Part shown: in pieces, positions 8,614 through 16,901 of the stretch
Position numbering within the stretch: position 1 is the stretch's first letter
How the letters are laid out: every line of letters starts with the position of its first letter
From: Bacteroidaceae bacterium
Lineage (GTDB): Bacteria; Bacteroidota; Bacteroidia; Bacteroidales; Bacteroidaceae
Direction: 5' to 3'
Assembly (NCBI GenBank): GCA_017556045.1
Contig: JAFZFF010000049.1
Coordinates: 1-47,045, forward strand
DNA: 47,045 nucleotides
The notes under the pieces: model-generated
Seen by the model: the letters and a program-made list of their open reading frames with translations, nothing else
Database searches by the model: none
What the model was told of the DNA's origin: nothing
Position numbers and translations under genes: made by a program

Positions 8614-9318
8614 TTAGAAGGTCCACTTAGCACCGAAAGCGGGCATTACGCGGAAGCCCTCTGATACGAAGTTGTTAGAGATCTCGAGCTCACCACCAAG
8701 GCTGAGGTTGACGTTGTCCCAACCCTCGATGTTGTTGAGATTTACCCACAACTGAGGCTCGCTGAGGAAGATGAAGTTGGTGTTCTGCCAAACGCGTGCC
8801 TCGCGCCAGATATCAGCAAAGCCGCTGAATGAGCACCAGCCGTCGAAGAAGCTGATACCCCATACACCTGTAAGCTGGAAGTTGTGGGGCTGCTTCTGGA
8901 GGTTGAGACCTATAGTGCCAGGGATAGCCTTGTATGAAGCGGTCAATGACCATGTCTTAGAGAAGTCGTCAGAGTGGCCTGAGTAGGTGAGACCAAAGAG
9001 CCATGAGTTGTTGAAAGAGGTAGCACCAGCCAATCCTCCATTGAACTCAGCGTGTACTGACAACCAGTTCCACTCAGAGTCTTGCCAGAAGCAGAACTCA
9101 CGAGCAATCTCAGTATATGCGCCCAGGGCAGTAGCGTTGTAGTCCATATCTACGAAGTAGAAGGTGCTACCGAAGGCGTCGGGACGGAACATCTCGAGGG
9201 TGGTAGTGATGCAGCCACGCTCAGTGTCATTGAGTACCTGCAGATTCTGTGCTTCAGTCTTAGAAGCGATGTTTGCCAAGAGGGCAACAAACAAAAGAAC
9301 TAACGCGTTTCTTTTCAT
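8614..9318 (-). CDS. DUF5020 family outer membrane protein, Tsx-like channel (234 aa)
   Basis: The signal peptide (to about residue 23, KTEAQ) is followed by alternating hydrophobic/polar beta strands, for example SLTASYKAIPGTIGLNLQ, and a terminal Phe (GAKWTF), the usual C-terminal residue of outer membrane barrels. The sequence matches the Bacteroidales DUF5020 family, whose fold is thought to resemble the nucleoside channel Tsx. Placement directly upstream of an NCS2 permease supports nucleoside or nucleobase passage through the outer membrane. The specificity is inferred. Confidence 0.82.
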   Translation of the reverse strand: MKRNALVLLFVALLANIASKTEAQNLQVLNDTERGCITTTLEMFRPDAFGSTFYFVDMDYNATALGAYTEIAREFCFWQDSEWNWLSVHAEFNGGLAGATSFNNSWLFGLTYSGHSDDFSKTWSLTASYKAIPGTIGLNLQKQPHNFQLTGVWGISFFDGWCSFSGFADIWREARVWQNTNFIFLSEPQLWVNLNNIEGWDNVNLSLGGELEISNNFVSEGFRVMPAFGAKWTF

Positions 9319-9343
9319 GATGTTTGTGTTTTAATAGGTTATT

Positions 9344-9382
9344 AAAAAAAGGACTCAGGAGCTACAGTCTTGAGCCCCTGAG
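9344..9382 (-). terminator. Intrinsic terminator after the FKBP lipoprotein gene
   Basis: On the minus strand CTCAGGGGC pairs with GCTCCTGAG, followed by TCCTTTTTTT. It ends the glyS-FKBP operon four nt after the stop codon. Confidence 0.75.
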
Positions 9383-9385
9383 AAT

Positions 9386-9982
9386 TCAATGTGTTATCTT
9401 TACTAAGTTGATGTCGAAAATTAATGCCGAGTAGGCAGGGATATTGGTCTGCTTCGCACTCTTGTAGGCAAGGTTGGCCGGGATGTATACGCGCCAGGTG
9501 TCTCCAGTGACCATCTGTTGGAGCACAGAACTCCATCCTATGATGACGCCATTGACATTGAACCTTGACGGCACGTTTACTGCGGGGTTGAGCGCTCCCT
9601 TATACGATTGGTCGAAGACCTTTCCCTCGGGGTAGCTGAGGGTGGGGATGAGGCGACCGCGGTAGTTGACCGATACGGTGTCGGTAAACAAGGGGTACTC
9701 TGTACCTGTGCCCTGGGTCTCGATGTGGCAGTATACGTAGTCATCGATGTCGTGCTCTACGATATTGCCCTCCATATCCTTTTCGTTGAGCTTGAAGGAG
9801 AGGACACGCAACCACTTGCCATCAGCATTGGCCTTGGCCACCTTGGCTATAGAGTCGATAAACTCGGTGTTGCGCTCCTGCCAGTTGGCATATTCATCCA
9901 CCTCAGCTGTCTCCTCGCAAGAGGCGAAGAGGCAACCTATAGTGGTGATAAATAAAAGCGATATCAGCTTAATATACTTCAT
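9386..9982 (-). CDS. FKBP-type peptidyl-prolyl cis-trans isomerase lipoprotein (198 aa)
   Basis: Signal peptide with lipobox FASC (Cys at about residue 21), so a lipid-anchored periplasmic or outer membrane protein. The FKBP core lies in the C-terminal half: VSVNYRGRL, KVFDQSYKG, VNGVIIGWSSVLQQM, GDTWRVYIPANLAY and the closing ALIFDINLV. It should isomerise Xaa-Pro bonds in exported proteins. The start codon overlaps the glyS stop codon (TAATG), so it is translationally coupled to glyS. The N-terminal 75 residues after the lipobox are a family-specific spacer. Confidence 0.93.
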   Translation of the reverse strand: MKYIKLISLLFITTIGCLFASCEETAEVDEYANWQERNTEFIDSIAKVAKANADGKWLRVLSFKLNEKDMEGNIVEHDIDDYVYCHIETQGTGTEYPLFTDTVSVNYRGRLIPTLSYPEGKVFDQSYKGALNPAVNVPSRFNVNGVIIGWSSVLQQMVTGDTWRVYIPANLAYKSAKQTNIPAYSALIFDINLVKITH

Positions 9983-11526
9983 TACTTGAGAGTTTTGAGA
10001 GTACCAGTGATGCTCACCTTGTCAGCCAAGAGACCTACGAGGCTGTCGATGCTCACGCGCTCCTGCTCCATAGTGTCGCGGTTACGCAAGGTCACGCAGT
10101 TGTCCTTGAGGGTGTCGTGGTCGATAGTGATACAGTAGGGAGTACCGATAGCATCCTGACGACGGTAGCGCTTACCGATAGAGTCCTTCTCATCGTACTG
10201 GCAGTTGAAGTGGAACTTCAGCATATCCTGAATCTCGCGTGCCTTCTCGGGCAGACCATCCTTCTTCACCAAAGGCATGATAGCGAGCTTCACGGGAGCG
10301 AGAGCTGCGGGGAGGCGCAGTACTACGCGGGTCTCACCATTCTCAAGCTTCTCCTCCTGGTATGAAGCGCAGAGTACGCTGAGGAACATACGGTCTACAC
10401 CGATAGAGGTCTCGATAACGTAAGGTACGTAGCTCTCGTTGATCTCGGGATCAAAGTACTTGATGCTCTTACCTGAATATTTCTCGTGCTGTGAGAGGTC
10501 AAAGTCTGTACGGCTGTGGATACCCTCTACCTCCTTGAAGCCGAAGGGCATGAGGAACTCGATGTCGGTAGCTGCATTAGCATAGTGAGCGAGCTTGTCG
10601 TGATCGTGGTAGCGATAGTGGTCGTCACCGAAGCCGAGGGCCTTGTGCCACTTCAGACGGGTCTCTTTCCACTTAGCGAACCACTCGAGCTCTGTGCCAG
10701 GGCGTACGAAGAACTGCATCTCCATCTGCTCAAACTCACGCATACGGAAGATGAACTGACGTGCTACGATCTCGTTACGGAAAGCCTTACCGATCTGTGC
10801 GATACCGAAGGGAACCTTCATACGACCGGTCTTCTGTACGTTGAGGTAGTTTACGAAGATACCCTGTGCAGTCTCGGGACGGAGGTAGATCTTCATAGCG
10901 CCATCAGCGGTAGATCCCATTTCGGTAGAGAACATGAGGTTGAACTGACGTACCTCGGTCCAGTTACGTGTGCCAGAGATGGGACATACGATCTCTTCGT
11001 CGAGGATGATCTGACGGAGCTCGTTGAGGTCTGATGCGTTGAGAGCAGCAGCGAAACGCTCGTGGAGGGCATCGCGCTTAGCCTGGATCTCGAGTACGCG
11101 GCCATTGGTGGTGAGGAACTGTGCCTCGTCAAATGCCTCACCAAAGCGCTTAGCAGCCTTAGCTACCTCCTTGGCGATCTTCTCGTCATACTTAGCGAGC
11201 TGGTCCTCGATGAGTACGTCAGCACGATAGCGCTTCTTTGAGTCCTTGTTGTCGATGAGGGGGTCATTGAATGCGTCTACGTGACCAGATGCCTTCCAGA
11301 TGGTGGGGTGCATGAAGATGGCTGAGTCGATACCTACGATGTTGTCGTTGAGCAACACCATTGACTGCCACCAGTATTGCTTGATATTGTTTTTCAGCTC
11401 TACGCCCATCTGACCATAGTCATACACAGCGCCCAAGCCGTCATAAATCTCTGATGAGGGGAATACGAAGCCGTACTCCTTACAATGCGATACAATCTTC
11501 TTAAAAGTTTCTTCTTGTTGTGCCAT
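9982..11526 (-). CDS. glyS: Glycyl-tRNA synthetase, alpha2 type (514 aa)
   Basis: Class II aminoacyl-tRNA synthetase charging tRNA-Gly. Visible features: N-terminal FPSSEIYDGLGAVYDYG, motif 2 region IGKAFRNEIVARQFIFRMRE, motif 3 ETSIGVDRMFL, and a C-terminal anticodon-binding domain starting near LAPVKLAIMPL. Length is typical of the eukaryote/Bacteroidetes-like homodimer. The downstream FKBP gene overlaps by one base. Confidence 0.96.
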   Translation of the reverse strand: MAQQEETFKKIVSHCKEYGFVFPSSEIYDGLGAVYDYGQMGVELKNNIKQYWWQSMVLLNDNIVGIDSAIFMHPTIWKASGHVDAFNDPLIDNKDSKKRYRADVLIEDQLAKYDEKIAKEVAKAAKRFGEAFDEAQFLTTNGRVLEIQAKRDALHERFAAALNASDLNELRQIILDEEIVCPISGTRNWTEVRQFNLMFSTEMGSTADGAMKIYLRPETAQGIFVNYLNVQKTGRMKVPFGIAQIGKAFRNEIVARQFIFRMREFEQMEMQFFVRPGTELEWFAKWKETRLKWHKALGFGDDHYRYHDHDKLAHYANAATDIEFLMPFGFKEVEGIHSRTDFDLSQHEKYSGKSIKYFDPEINESYVPYVIETSIGVDRMFLSVLCASYQEEKLENGETRVVLRLPAALAPVKLAIMPLVKKDGLPEKAREIQDMLKFHFNCQYDEKDSIGKRYRRQDAIGTPYCITIDHDTLKDNCVTLRNRDTMEQERVSIDSLVGLLADKVSITGTLKTLK

Positions 11527-11566
11527 ATCTTTATAATCTTATTAATGTACAATATGCAGTTTGCTG

Positions 11567-11574
11567 CAAAGGTA
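11567..11574 (-). promoter_or_regulatory. -7 box for glyS
   Basis: TACCTTTG on the minus strand, about 40 nt upstream of the glyS start. The -33 element is weak or absent. Confidence 0.6.
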
Positions 11575-11661
11575 CGAATAAACGAGCGAAATCATATCAA
11601 GCTTGCTGTGTTTTTTTGAGTTATTATAGACTTTTTACAGTATAAACAAGCTCCGATGAAA

Positions 11662-11695
11662 TAAAAGAGACGCCACGGATAGGGTGACGCCTCTT
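11662..11695 (-). terminator. Intrinsic terminator after the PI-PLC gene
   Basis: On the minus strand AGAGGCGTCAC pairs with GTGGCGTCTCT, followed by TTTTATTT, 28 nt after the PI-PLC stop codon. Confidence 0.85.
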
Positions 11696-11722
11696 CGATA
11701 TGATGTTTTTAAGTTGAGATTC

Positions 11723-12883
11723 TTACTCTTTGTAGAGCACCTTACGGATGGTGCCGTCTGCCTCACGCACGATGTTGATGCCCTCCTGAGGATGAGCCAG
11801 CGGTGTGCCTGACAATGAGTAGATGGCAGCCTCGCCCTCGAAGGTGGCCTGGATGGGTGCTATCGAGGTAGTGTCATTGTGCAGGTACTTGAAGTTGTTG
11901 TCGATGATAGCCTGCACAGCCTCAAGGCCTCTCACGTCATACTTGCTGCTCTTGTCTGCACCTACGTAGTCCATCATCACTACACCTGTTGGGCCACCGG
12001 GACTGTTTGCCAGGTATTCGAGCAGGGCGTCATGGGTATGAGTGGCATTGTCGCGATAGCCATCGCTTGAGGGGTATCCGAATGAGGTCTTTGAGTAGCC
12101 CGAGGCGAAGTTAAATATCCAGCGGATCTCGGCCTTCTTGGTGGTCTTGCGGGTCACACTGTAGTCGAGCAGCTCAGAGAATACTCTCACCTTGGTCTCT
12201 ATGGCATCTACCGTGTTGTAGAAGTCTTGCTGGAAGTATGCGCCAGTCTTGCTCTTGGGACCTGCAATCTTCTTTGAGGTCTTCCAGTTGGTGCCGAAGC
12301 TCCAGTCCTTGAAGAAGCCGCCAATGGGTGTGGTGGCATATTCGTTGCGGCTCAGTATGAGTATCTTACCACGCATATCGCTCACCAGCAGGTCGCTCTT
12401 GAAGTCTACGAAATAGTCCTTCAGATCCTCACGCTTCAGTACCTCGAGCAACATCTTGTTATAGCTTGAGTTGTTGTCGTCGCCATCAGTCTCGTGCTGT
12501 ACGTGGAGGATGACAAACTCTGAAGGATTGGCCACCAAAGAGTCGCGGATGAGGCAGAGCGCATCGTCAAATCTTACGCTCGTAGCCACGATGCCGTGGT
12601 TGATGTTCAGGTAATCGTCTTTCACACAAGGACGTAGGTCAAAGGCTCTCACGCCCACGCTCCACTGCTCTGACAGGCTGAGGTCCTGTGTCTGTGCGAA
12701 GCTCTCGCCCATCCATTCGCTGCCACTTGCCCATCCGCTACCTGTAGCGGCATCATGTGCACCAGGGATAGACACCACGGCTACATACGTGCTATCGGGA
12801 AGTCTGCTCATCCAGTTCTCGGCATTCATCTGGGTGCTACCCATCAGTAGTGTCATCAAGGGGAATAAAACCTTTCTTTTCAT
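11723..12883 (-). CDS. Secreted phosphatidylinositol-specific phospholipase C (386 aa)
   Basis: Signal peptide (about 1-21, MNAEN), then a PI-PLC X-type domain. The two catalytic His candidates are His43 in SIPGAHDAATG and His96 in NINHGIV; GVRAFDLRP supplies the conserved Arg residues. Later landmarks are FVILHVQHE and MRGKILILSRNEY. Bacterial PI-PLCs cleave phosphatidylinositol or GPI anchors to cyclic inositol phosphate and diacylglycerol. The last 40 residues (AIYSLSGTPLAHPQEGINIV...) resemble the short C-terminal tail of the 1238-aa protein and suggest surface delivery. The host lipid target is inferred; plain glycerophosphodiester substrates are also possible. Confidence 0.88.
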   Translation of the reverse strand: MKRKVLFPLMTLLMGSTQMNAENWMSRLPDSTYVAVVSIPGAHDAATGSGWASGSEWMGESFAQTQDLSLSEQWSVGVRAFDLRPCVKDDYLNINHGIVATSVRFDDALCLIRDSLVANPSEFVILHVQHETDGDDNNSSYNKMLLEVLKREDLKDYFVDFKSDLLVSDMRGKILILSRNEYATTPIGGFFKDWSFGTNWKTSKKIAGPKSKTGAYFQQDFYNTVDAIETKVRVFSELLDYSVTRKTTKKAEIRWIFNFASGYSKTSFGYPSSDGYRDNATHTHDALLEYLANSPGGPTGVVMMDYVGADKSSKYDVRGLEAVQAIIDNNFKYLHNDTTSIAPIQATFEGEAAIYSLSGTPLAHPQEGINIVREADGTIRKVLYKE

Positions 12884-12913
12884 CTCGTCTTATGTTTTAT
12901 GGTAAATCTGATG

Positions 12914-12944
12914 CGAATGTAGCACTTTTTATTAAAATGTCCAA
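12914..12944 (-). promoter_or_regulatory. Promoter for the PI-PLC gene
   Basis: On the minus strand TTG (12942-12944) and TACATTCG (12914-12921, one mismatch to TAnnTTTG) are separated by 20 nt, about 31 nt upstream of the start codon. Confidence 0.55.
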
Positions 12945-13002
12945 CAAAATTTGCGTTTTCGCTTGTCTTGCACTAATTTTGTGGCTATAACTCGTATCTC
13001 AA

Positions 13003-13020
13003 CTTTCGCAAACGCGAAAG
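13003..13020. repeat. Short perfect hairpin CTTTCGC-GCGAAAG
   Basis: 7-bp perfect stem with a 4-nt loop in the intergenic region. No U-run adjoins it, so it is not an obvious terminator. Confidence 0.5.
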
Positions 13021-13068
13021 TAGGTAGGTAAAGGGAGTTAAAGGGAGTTATCGGCTCTGCGAGCCTGA

Positions 13069-13125
13069 GGAGATAAAGCCAAATGATTTGTACGCGGTGT
13101 GCAAGACTATTGGCATTTAACTCCC
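13069..13125 (+). repeat. Dispersed 57-59 bp repeat, copy 2
   Basis: Aligns end to end with the reverse complement of 4751-4809. It is flanked by related words (aaagggagtt twice at about 13030-13050; tttatctcc twice at 13143-13172). This repeat complex fills the gap upstream of the topoisomerase gene; I see no clear -7 box for that gene. Confidence 0.7.
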
Positions 13126-13208
13126 GAGAACGAAGCGGAGCTGAGTTTATCTCCATTTAACTTCTTTATCTCCTATGAGTTGAGCCCAGCGAAACATAAG
13201 TAAATATT

Positions 13209-15914
13209 ATGAGCGAAGAAGATTTCAACAAGGCAGATGTTAACGATGAGGTTGACGACAACGACGAACAGGGTCAGGATGTAGAGAGCAGTAGCAGCTC
13301 GCATCATAGCGACTACCATCCCGCCAAGGATGAGAATGGCGAGGACACCGTGAAGTACCTGCTCTCGGGCATGTATCAGAACTGGTTTCTCGACTACGCT
13401 TCGTACGTAATCCTCGAGCGTGCCGTGCCGCATATCAACGATGGTTTCAAACCCGTACAGCGCCGTATCCTCCACTCGATGAAGCGCCTCGACGATGGCC
13501 GTTACAACAAGGTGGCCAATATCGTGGGACACACCATGCAGTTCCACCCTCACGGCGATGCCTCTATCGGCGACGCCCTGGTGCAGCTCGGTCAGAAAGA
13601 CCTGCTCATCGACTGTCAGGGTAACTGGGGTAACATCCTCACTGGCGACTCAGCCGCTGCGCCCCGTTACATCGAAGCACGCCTCTCGAAATTCGCTCTC
13701 GAGGTGGTGTTCAACCCCAAGACTACGGAGTGGAAGCTCTCCTATGACGGCCGTAACAAAGAGCCCATCACCCTGCCCGTGAAGTTCCCCCTGCTCTTGG
13801 CGCAGGGCGTAGAGGGTATTGCGGTAGGTCTGTCGTCAAAGATTCTTCCTCATAACTTCAATGAGCTCTGCGATGCTGCCATCAGCTACCTGCAGGGCGA
13901 GGAGTTTACCCTCTATCCCGACTTCCAGACGGGTGGCTTCATCGATGTAGCCCGTTACAACGATGGTGAGCGTGGCGGAGCAGTGCGTGTGCGTGCCCGC
14001 ATCAACAAGGTCGACAATAAGACCCTCGCCATCACCGAGATACCCTATGGTAAGACCACCACGACACTCATCGACTCTATCCTCAAGGCTGCCGAGAAGG
14101 GCAAGATCAAGATTCGCAAGGTCGATGACAATACCGCTGCCGAGGTAGAGATCCTCGTACACCTGGCCCCCGGCGTATCGTCAGACAAGACACTCGATGC
14201 GCTCTACGCCTTCACCGATTGTGAGATCAGCATCTCGCCCAACTGCTGCGTCATCGATGACAACAAACCACACTTCCTCGGTGTGAGCCACGTCCTACGC
14301 AAGTCTGTCGACAACACGCTGAGCCTCCTGCGCCAGGAGCTGGAGATCCGCAAGGGCGAGCTCCTCGAGCAGCTACACTTCGCCTCATTGGAGAAGATCT
14401 TCATCGAAGAGCGCATATATAAGGATAAGAAGTTTGAGCAGGCCCCCACGATGGATGCCGCTTGCGAACATATCGACGAGCGCCTCACGCCCTATTACCC
14501 CACCTTCGTGCGCGAGGTGACTAAAGACGACATCCTCCGCCTCATGGAGATCAAGATGGCCCGCATCCTCAAGTTCAATAAGGACAAGGCCGACGAGCTC
14601 CTTGCCCGCATCCGTGCCGAGATCGAGGAGATCGACAAGGAACTATCTGATATGGTAGGCGTTACCATCCGCTGGTTTACCATGCTCAAGACCAAGTACG
14701 GCGCCGCCTTCCCCCGCAAGACCGAGCTGCGCAACTTCGAGAATATCGAGGCCGCCAAGGTCATCGAGGCCAACGAGAAGCTCTATATCAACCGCGACGA
14801 AGGCTTCATCGGTACCTCACTGAAGAAAGATGAGTTCGTGTCAAACTGCTCATCCATCGACGACGTCATCCTCTTCTACAAAGACGGTCGCTACAAGATC
14901 GTGCGCGTAGCCGAGAAGATGTTCGTAGGCCCCGGCGTGCTACACGTGGGCATCTATAAGAAGAATGACAAGCGCACCATCTACAACGTCGTCTACCGCG
15001 ACGGCCGTGGAGGGCCCCACTATATCAAGCGCTTTGCCGTCACCGGCACCAACCGCGACCGCGAGTACAACCTCACCCAGGGCAAGCCAGGCTCACGCAT
15101 CGCCTACTTCACCGCCAACCCCAATGGTGAGGCCGAAATCATCAAGGTACAGTTGAAGCCCGTACCCAACCTCCGCAAGACCGTCATCGAGAAGGACTTC
15201 AGCGAGATAGGCATCAAGGGCCGCTCATCGATGGGCAACCTCCTCACCCGCCTCGAGGTGCAGCGCATCGGCCTCAAGGCACACGGCGCCTCTACGCTCG
15301 GTGGCCGCAAGGTATGGTTTGACCGCGACATCCTGCGTCTCGACTTTGACGGACATGGCGAGTACCTCGGCGAGTTCCACAGCGACGACCGCATCCTCGT
15401 AGTGCTCAGCAATGGCGAGTTTTACCTCACCGACTTCGATGCCAACAACCACTACGAGCCCGACATCCTCTATATCGAGAAGTTCAACCCCGACAAGGTG
15501 TGGACAGCCATCGTCAAGAACGCCTCACAGAAGGGCTTCTACTACATCAAGCGCTTCCTCATGGAGGCAACGCCCAAGAAGAACACCTTCGTCGACGAGC
15601 ATAAAGACAGCGCTATGGCCCTGCTCACCTGCGAGACCTATCCCCTCATCCAGGTCAACTTCGGTGGTGGCGACAGCTTCCGCGAACCGCTCGTCATCGA
15701 CGCCGAGGAGTTTGCCCTCATCAAGGGCTTCAAGGCCATCGGTAAGCGCGTGACCACCTTCGAGGTCGCCGACTTCGTAGAGCTGGAGCCTACCCGCAAG
15801 CCCGAGCCGGAGAGCCCCGAGACACCCGAGTCAGAAGGCGATGAGGCCGAGTCACCCGAGGAGCCCACTACCGAGCAGCTCAACCTCTTCGAGGAGGATG
15901 CGCAGCAGGAGTAA
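13209..15914 (+). CDS. parC: DNA gyrase/topoisomerase IV subunit A (901 aa)
   Basis: Type IIA topoisomerase cleavage subunit. After an acidic, Ser-rich N-terminal extension of about 50 residues come the winged-helix region with VQRRILHSM and FHPHGDASIGDAL (quinolone-determining region), and the catalytic Tyr154 in AAPRYIEARLS. A GyrA/ParC tower, a coiled coil and a C-terminal beta-pinwheel region follow. The tail is Pro/Glu-rich (EPESPETPESEG). The size and the lack of an obvious GyrA-box fit the ParC-like paralog of Bacteroidetes; gyrA versus parC cannot be settled without the partner gene. The final coding 60 bp recur downstream at 16032-16091. Confidence 0.9.
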   Translation: MSEEDFNKADVNDEVDDNDEQGQDVESSSSSHHSDYHPAKDENGEDTVKYLLSGMYQNWFLDYASYVILERAVPHINDGFKPVQRRILHSMKRLDDGRYNKVANIVGHTMQFHPHGDASIGDALVQLGQKDLLIDCQGNWGNILTGDSAAAPRYIEARLSKFALEVVFNPKTTEWKLSYDGRNKEPITLPVKFPLLLAQGVEGIAVGLSSKILPHNFNELCDAAISYLQGEEFTLYPDFQTGGFIDVARYNDGERGGAVRVRARINKVDNKTLAITEIPYGKTTTTLIDSILKAAEKGKIKIRKVDDNTAAEVEILVHLAPGVSSDKTLDALYAFTDCEISISPNCCVIDDNKPHFLGVSHVLRKSVDNTLSLLRQELEIRKGELLEQLHFASLEKIFIEERIYKDKKFEQAPTMDAACEHIDERLTPYYPTFVREVTKDDILRLMEIKMARILKFNKDKADELLARIRAEIEEIDKELSDMVGVTIRWFTMLKTKYGAAFPRKTELRNFENIEAAKVIEANEKLYINRDEGFIGTSLKKDEFVSNCSSIDDVILFYKDGRYKIVRVAEKMFVGPGVLHVGIYKKNDKRTIYNVVYRDGRGGPHYIKRFAVTGTNRDREYNLTQGKPGSRIAYFTANPNGEAEIIKVQLKPVPNLRKTVIEKDFSEIGIKGRSSMGNLLTRLEVQRIGLKAHGASTLGGRKVWFDRDILRLDFDGHGEYLGEFHSDDRILVVLSNGEFYLTDFDANNHYEPDILYIEKFNPDKVWTAIVKNASQKGFYYIKRFLMEATPKKNTFVDEHKDSAMALLTCETYPLIQVNFGGGDSFREPLVIDAEEFALIKGFKAIGKRVTTFEVADFVELEPTRKPEPESPETPESEGDEAESPEEPTTEQLNLFEEDAQQE
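15838..15897 (+). repeat. 60-bp direct repeat, copy 1 (inside the parC tail)
   Basis: Identical over 60 bp to 16032-16091; encodes the topoisomerase tail segment DEAESPEEPTTEQLNLFEE. Confidence 0.95.
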
Positions 15915-16031
15915 GGGGTTTACCTCAACTACCCTCACGTCAAATCTTATCTGGAAGGGAAAAGTGCGACGCCGTCGCACCAGTCGGCTTTAGTGAGTTC
16001 GATGGCATCGAGTGAATCTTCGGAAAGAGGT

Positions 16032-16091
16032 GCGATGAGGCCGAGTCACCCGAGGAGCCCACTACCGAGCAGCTCAACCTCTTCGAGGAGG
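16032..16091 (+). repeat. 60-bp direct repeat, copy 2 (downstream of parC)
   Basis: Perfect copy of the parC tail, 194 bp downstream. Read in the parC frame it would end NLFEEA and stop just before the terminator. Between the copies lie an alternative stop (15912-15914) and a GTGCGAC/GTCGCAC hairpin at 15964-15980. This looks like a tandem duplication of the gene end. Confidence 0.95.
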
Positions 16092-16117
16092 CATAGCCCG
16101 CGCGCGTGATAAAAAGA

Positions 16118-16156
16118 ATCAGACCACCGGCCCTCACGGGTCAGTGGTCTTTTTTG
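16118..16156 (+). terminator. Intrinsic terminator after parC
   Basis: AGACCAC pairs with GTGGTCT around a nested GGCCC/GGGTC stem, followed by TTTTTTG. Confidence 0.85.
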
Positions 16157-16164
16157 TTTGTTTT

Positions 16165-16224
16165 GCTCACAGCTCACGGCTCACAGCTCACGGCTCATAG
16201 CTCATAGCTCACAGCTCATAGCTA
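16165..16224. repeat. ctcacagctcacgg/ctcatag tandem repeat
   Basis: At least seven degenerate copies of ctca(c/t)agct. The same word recurs at 16880-16909, where it runs into the end of the DUF3987 gene. Confidence 0.85.
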
Positions 16225-16314
16225 CTACCCTACACACGACATCACGCCGAGGGTGCCAGCGATAGCCGTTAGCACGGCGATGAGAAGCTTAAGGATTTCT
16301 TTCCAGTTTTTCAT
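16225..16314 (-). CDS. Smalltalk family protein, second copy (29 aa)
   Basis: Short gene translating to MKNWKEILKLLIAVLTAIAG plus LGVMSCVG. It differs from the copy at 644-745 mainly at the C-terminus (SCVG instead of SCMNLTM). It has a basic N-terminus, one hydrophobic helix and a Cys near the end. It starts 20 nt after the HU-like gene on the same strand, so it is likely cotranscribed. Function is unknown. Confidence 0.82.
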   Translation of the reverse strand: MKNWKEILKLLIAVLTAIAGTLGVMSCVG

Positions 16315-16334
16315 AGTTGTCCATTGTCAATTGT

Positions 16335-16754
16335 TTAAGCGGTAGCGTCCACGATACGCTTAAACGAAATCTTCTGCGCAATCTCCTTCTTGAGCTCCAC
16401 CTCGGGACGGAAGTTGATGTGGTAGCCCTTGATCTGTGCCGAGGGAGAGAAGTCACTGGCGGCCATAGCATCCTGGGAGAAGCACTTCGAGCGGACGCTG
16501 ATGACGAATGAGCCGAGTTCGTTGAGCACTACGCGGCGGCCGCTGAGGAGCGCGTTCTTGATGTAGGGTTTGATACTGGAGAGCACTGCGAGTGCGTCAG
16601 CACGTGTCACAGTGGTGGCCGTAGAGATGTCGTCGGCAAGCTCCTTGAAGTCATAGTCACTGACCTTAGAGGCCTTGCATGAGAAGTAGTTCACGCCCTG
16701 TACGGCATTCTTGCCGGGGTTCTTGCATCTTGATACTTTGTAGTTGATACTCAT
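16335..16754 (-). CDS. HU-like DNA-binding protein, complete (139 aa)
   Basis: Full-length version of the protein cut by the left window edge. The start MSINYKVSRCKNP is typical of the Bacteroidales HU/IHF-like family that carries an N-terminal extension (about 45 residues), followed by the dimerising helices (VTRADALAVLSSIKPYI), the GRRVVLNELGSF beta segment and a basic C-terminus. It should act as a DNA-bending or structural protein. It lies between the DUF3987 gene and smalltalk, the usual order of this cassette, which in related genomes is associated with accessory or capsule loci. Confidence 0.9.
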   Translation of the reverse strand: MSINYKVSRCKNPGKNAVQGVNYFSCKASKVSDYDFKELADDISTATTVTRADALAVLSSIKPYIKNALLSGRRVVLNELGSFVISVRSKCFSQDAMAASDFSPSAQIKGYHINFRPEVELKKEIAQKISFKRIVDATA

Positions 16755-16756
16755 AA

Positions 16757-16800
16757 TGGGTTAATGGGTTAAGGGTTAATGGGTTAAGGGTTAGGTTAAT
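16757..16800. repeat. gggttaa tandem repeat upstream of the HU-like gene
   Basis: Six or so degenerate copies of (at)gggttaa end 3 nt before the HU-like start codon and form its leader. Confidence 0.85.
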
Positions 16801-16828
16801 ATAGAGAATTCGAATTCTTTTTTTGTGT

Positions 16829-16866
16829 ATGCGCTTTTTACTGTACGTACTGCAACGTACTGTAAC
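16829..16866 (-). repeat. CAGTRCGTTGCAGTRC dispersed repeat, copy A
   Basis: On the minus strand it reads acagtacgttgcagtacg then tacagtaaaaagcgcata. It shares more than 25 positions with 30795-30826 and with the two copies at 26442 and 26609. It lies between the DUF3987 and HU-like genes. Confidence 0.75.
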
Positions 16867-16901
16867 TTTGGGTGTCTTACTCACAGCTCAGGGCTCATAG
16901 C

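Noticed and set aside
12932-13156. 74-aa minus-strand ORF
   Set aside because: It lies in repeat DNA containing the 57-bp dispersed element and has no start context or similarity.
15940-16137. 65-aa minus-strand ORF across the duplicated parC tail
   Set aside because: It is antisense to the duplicated segment and the parC terminator; it arises from the duplication.
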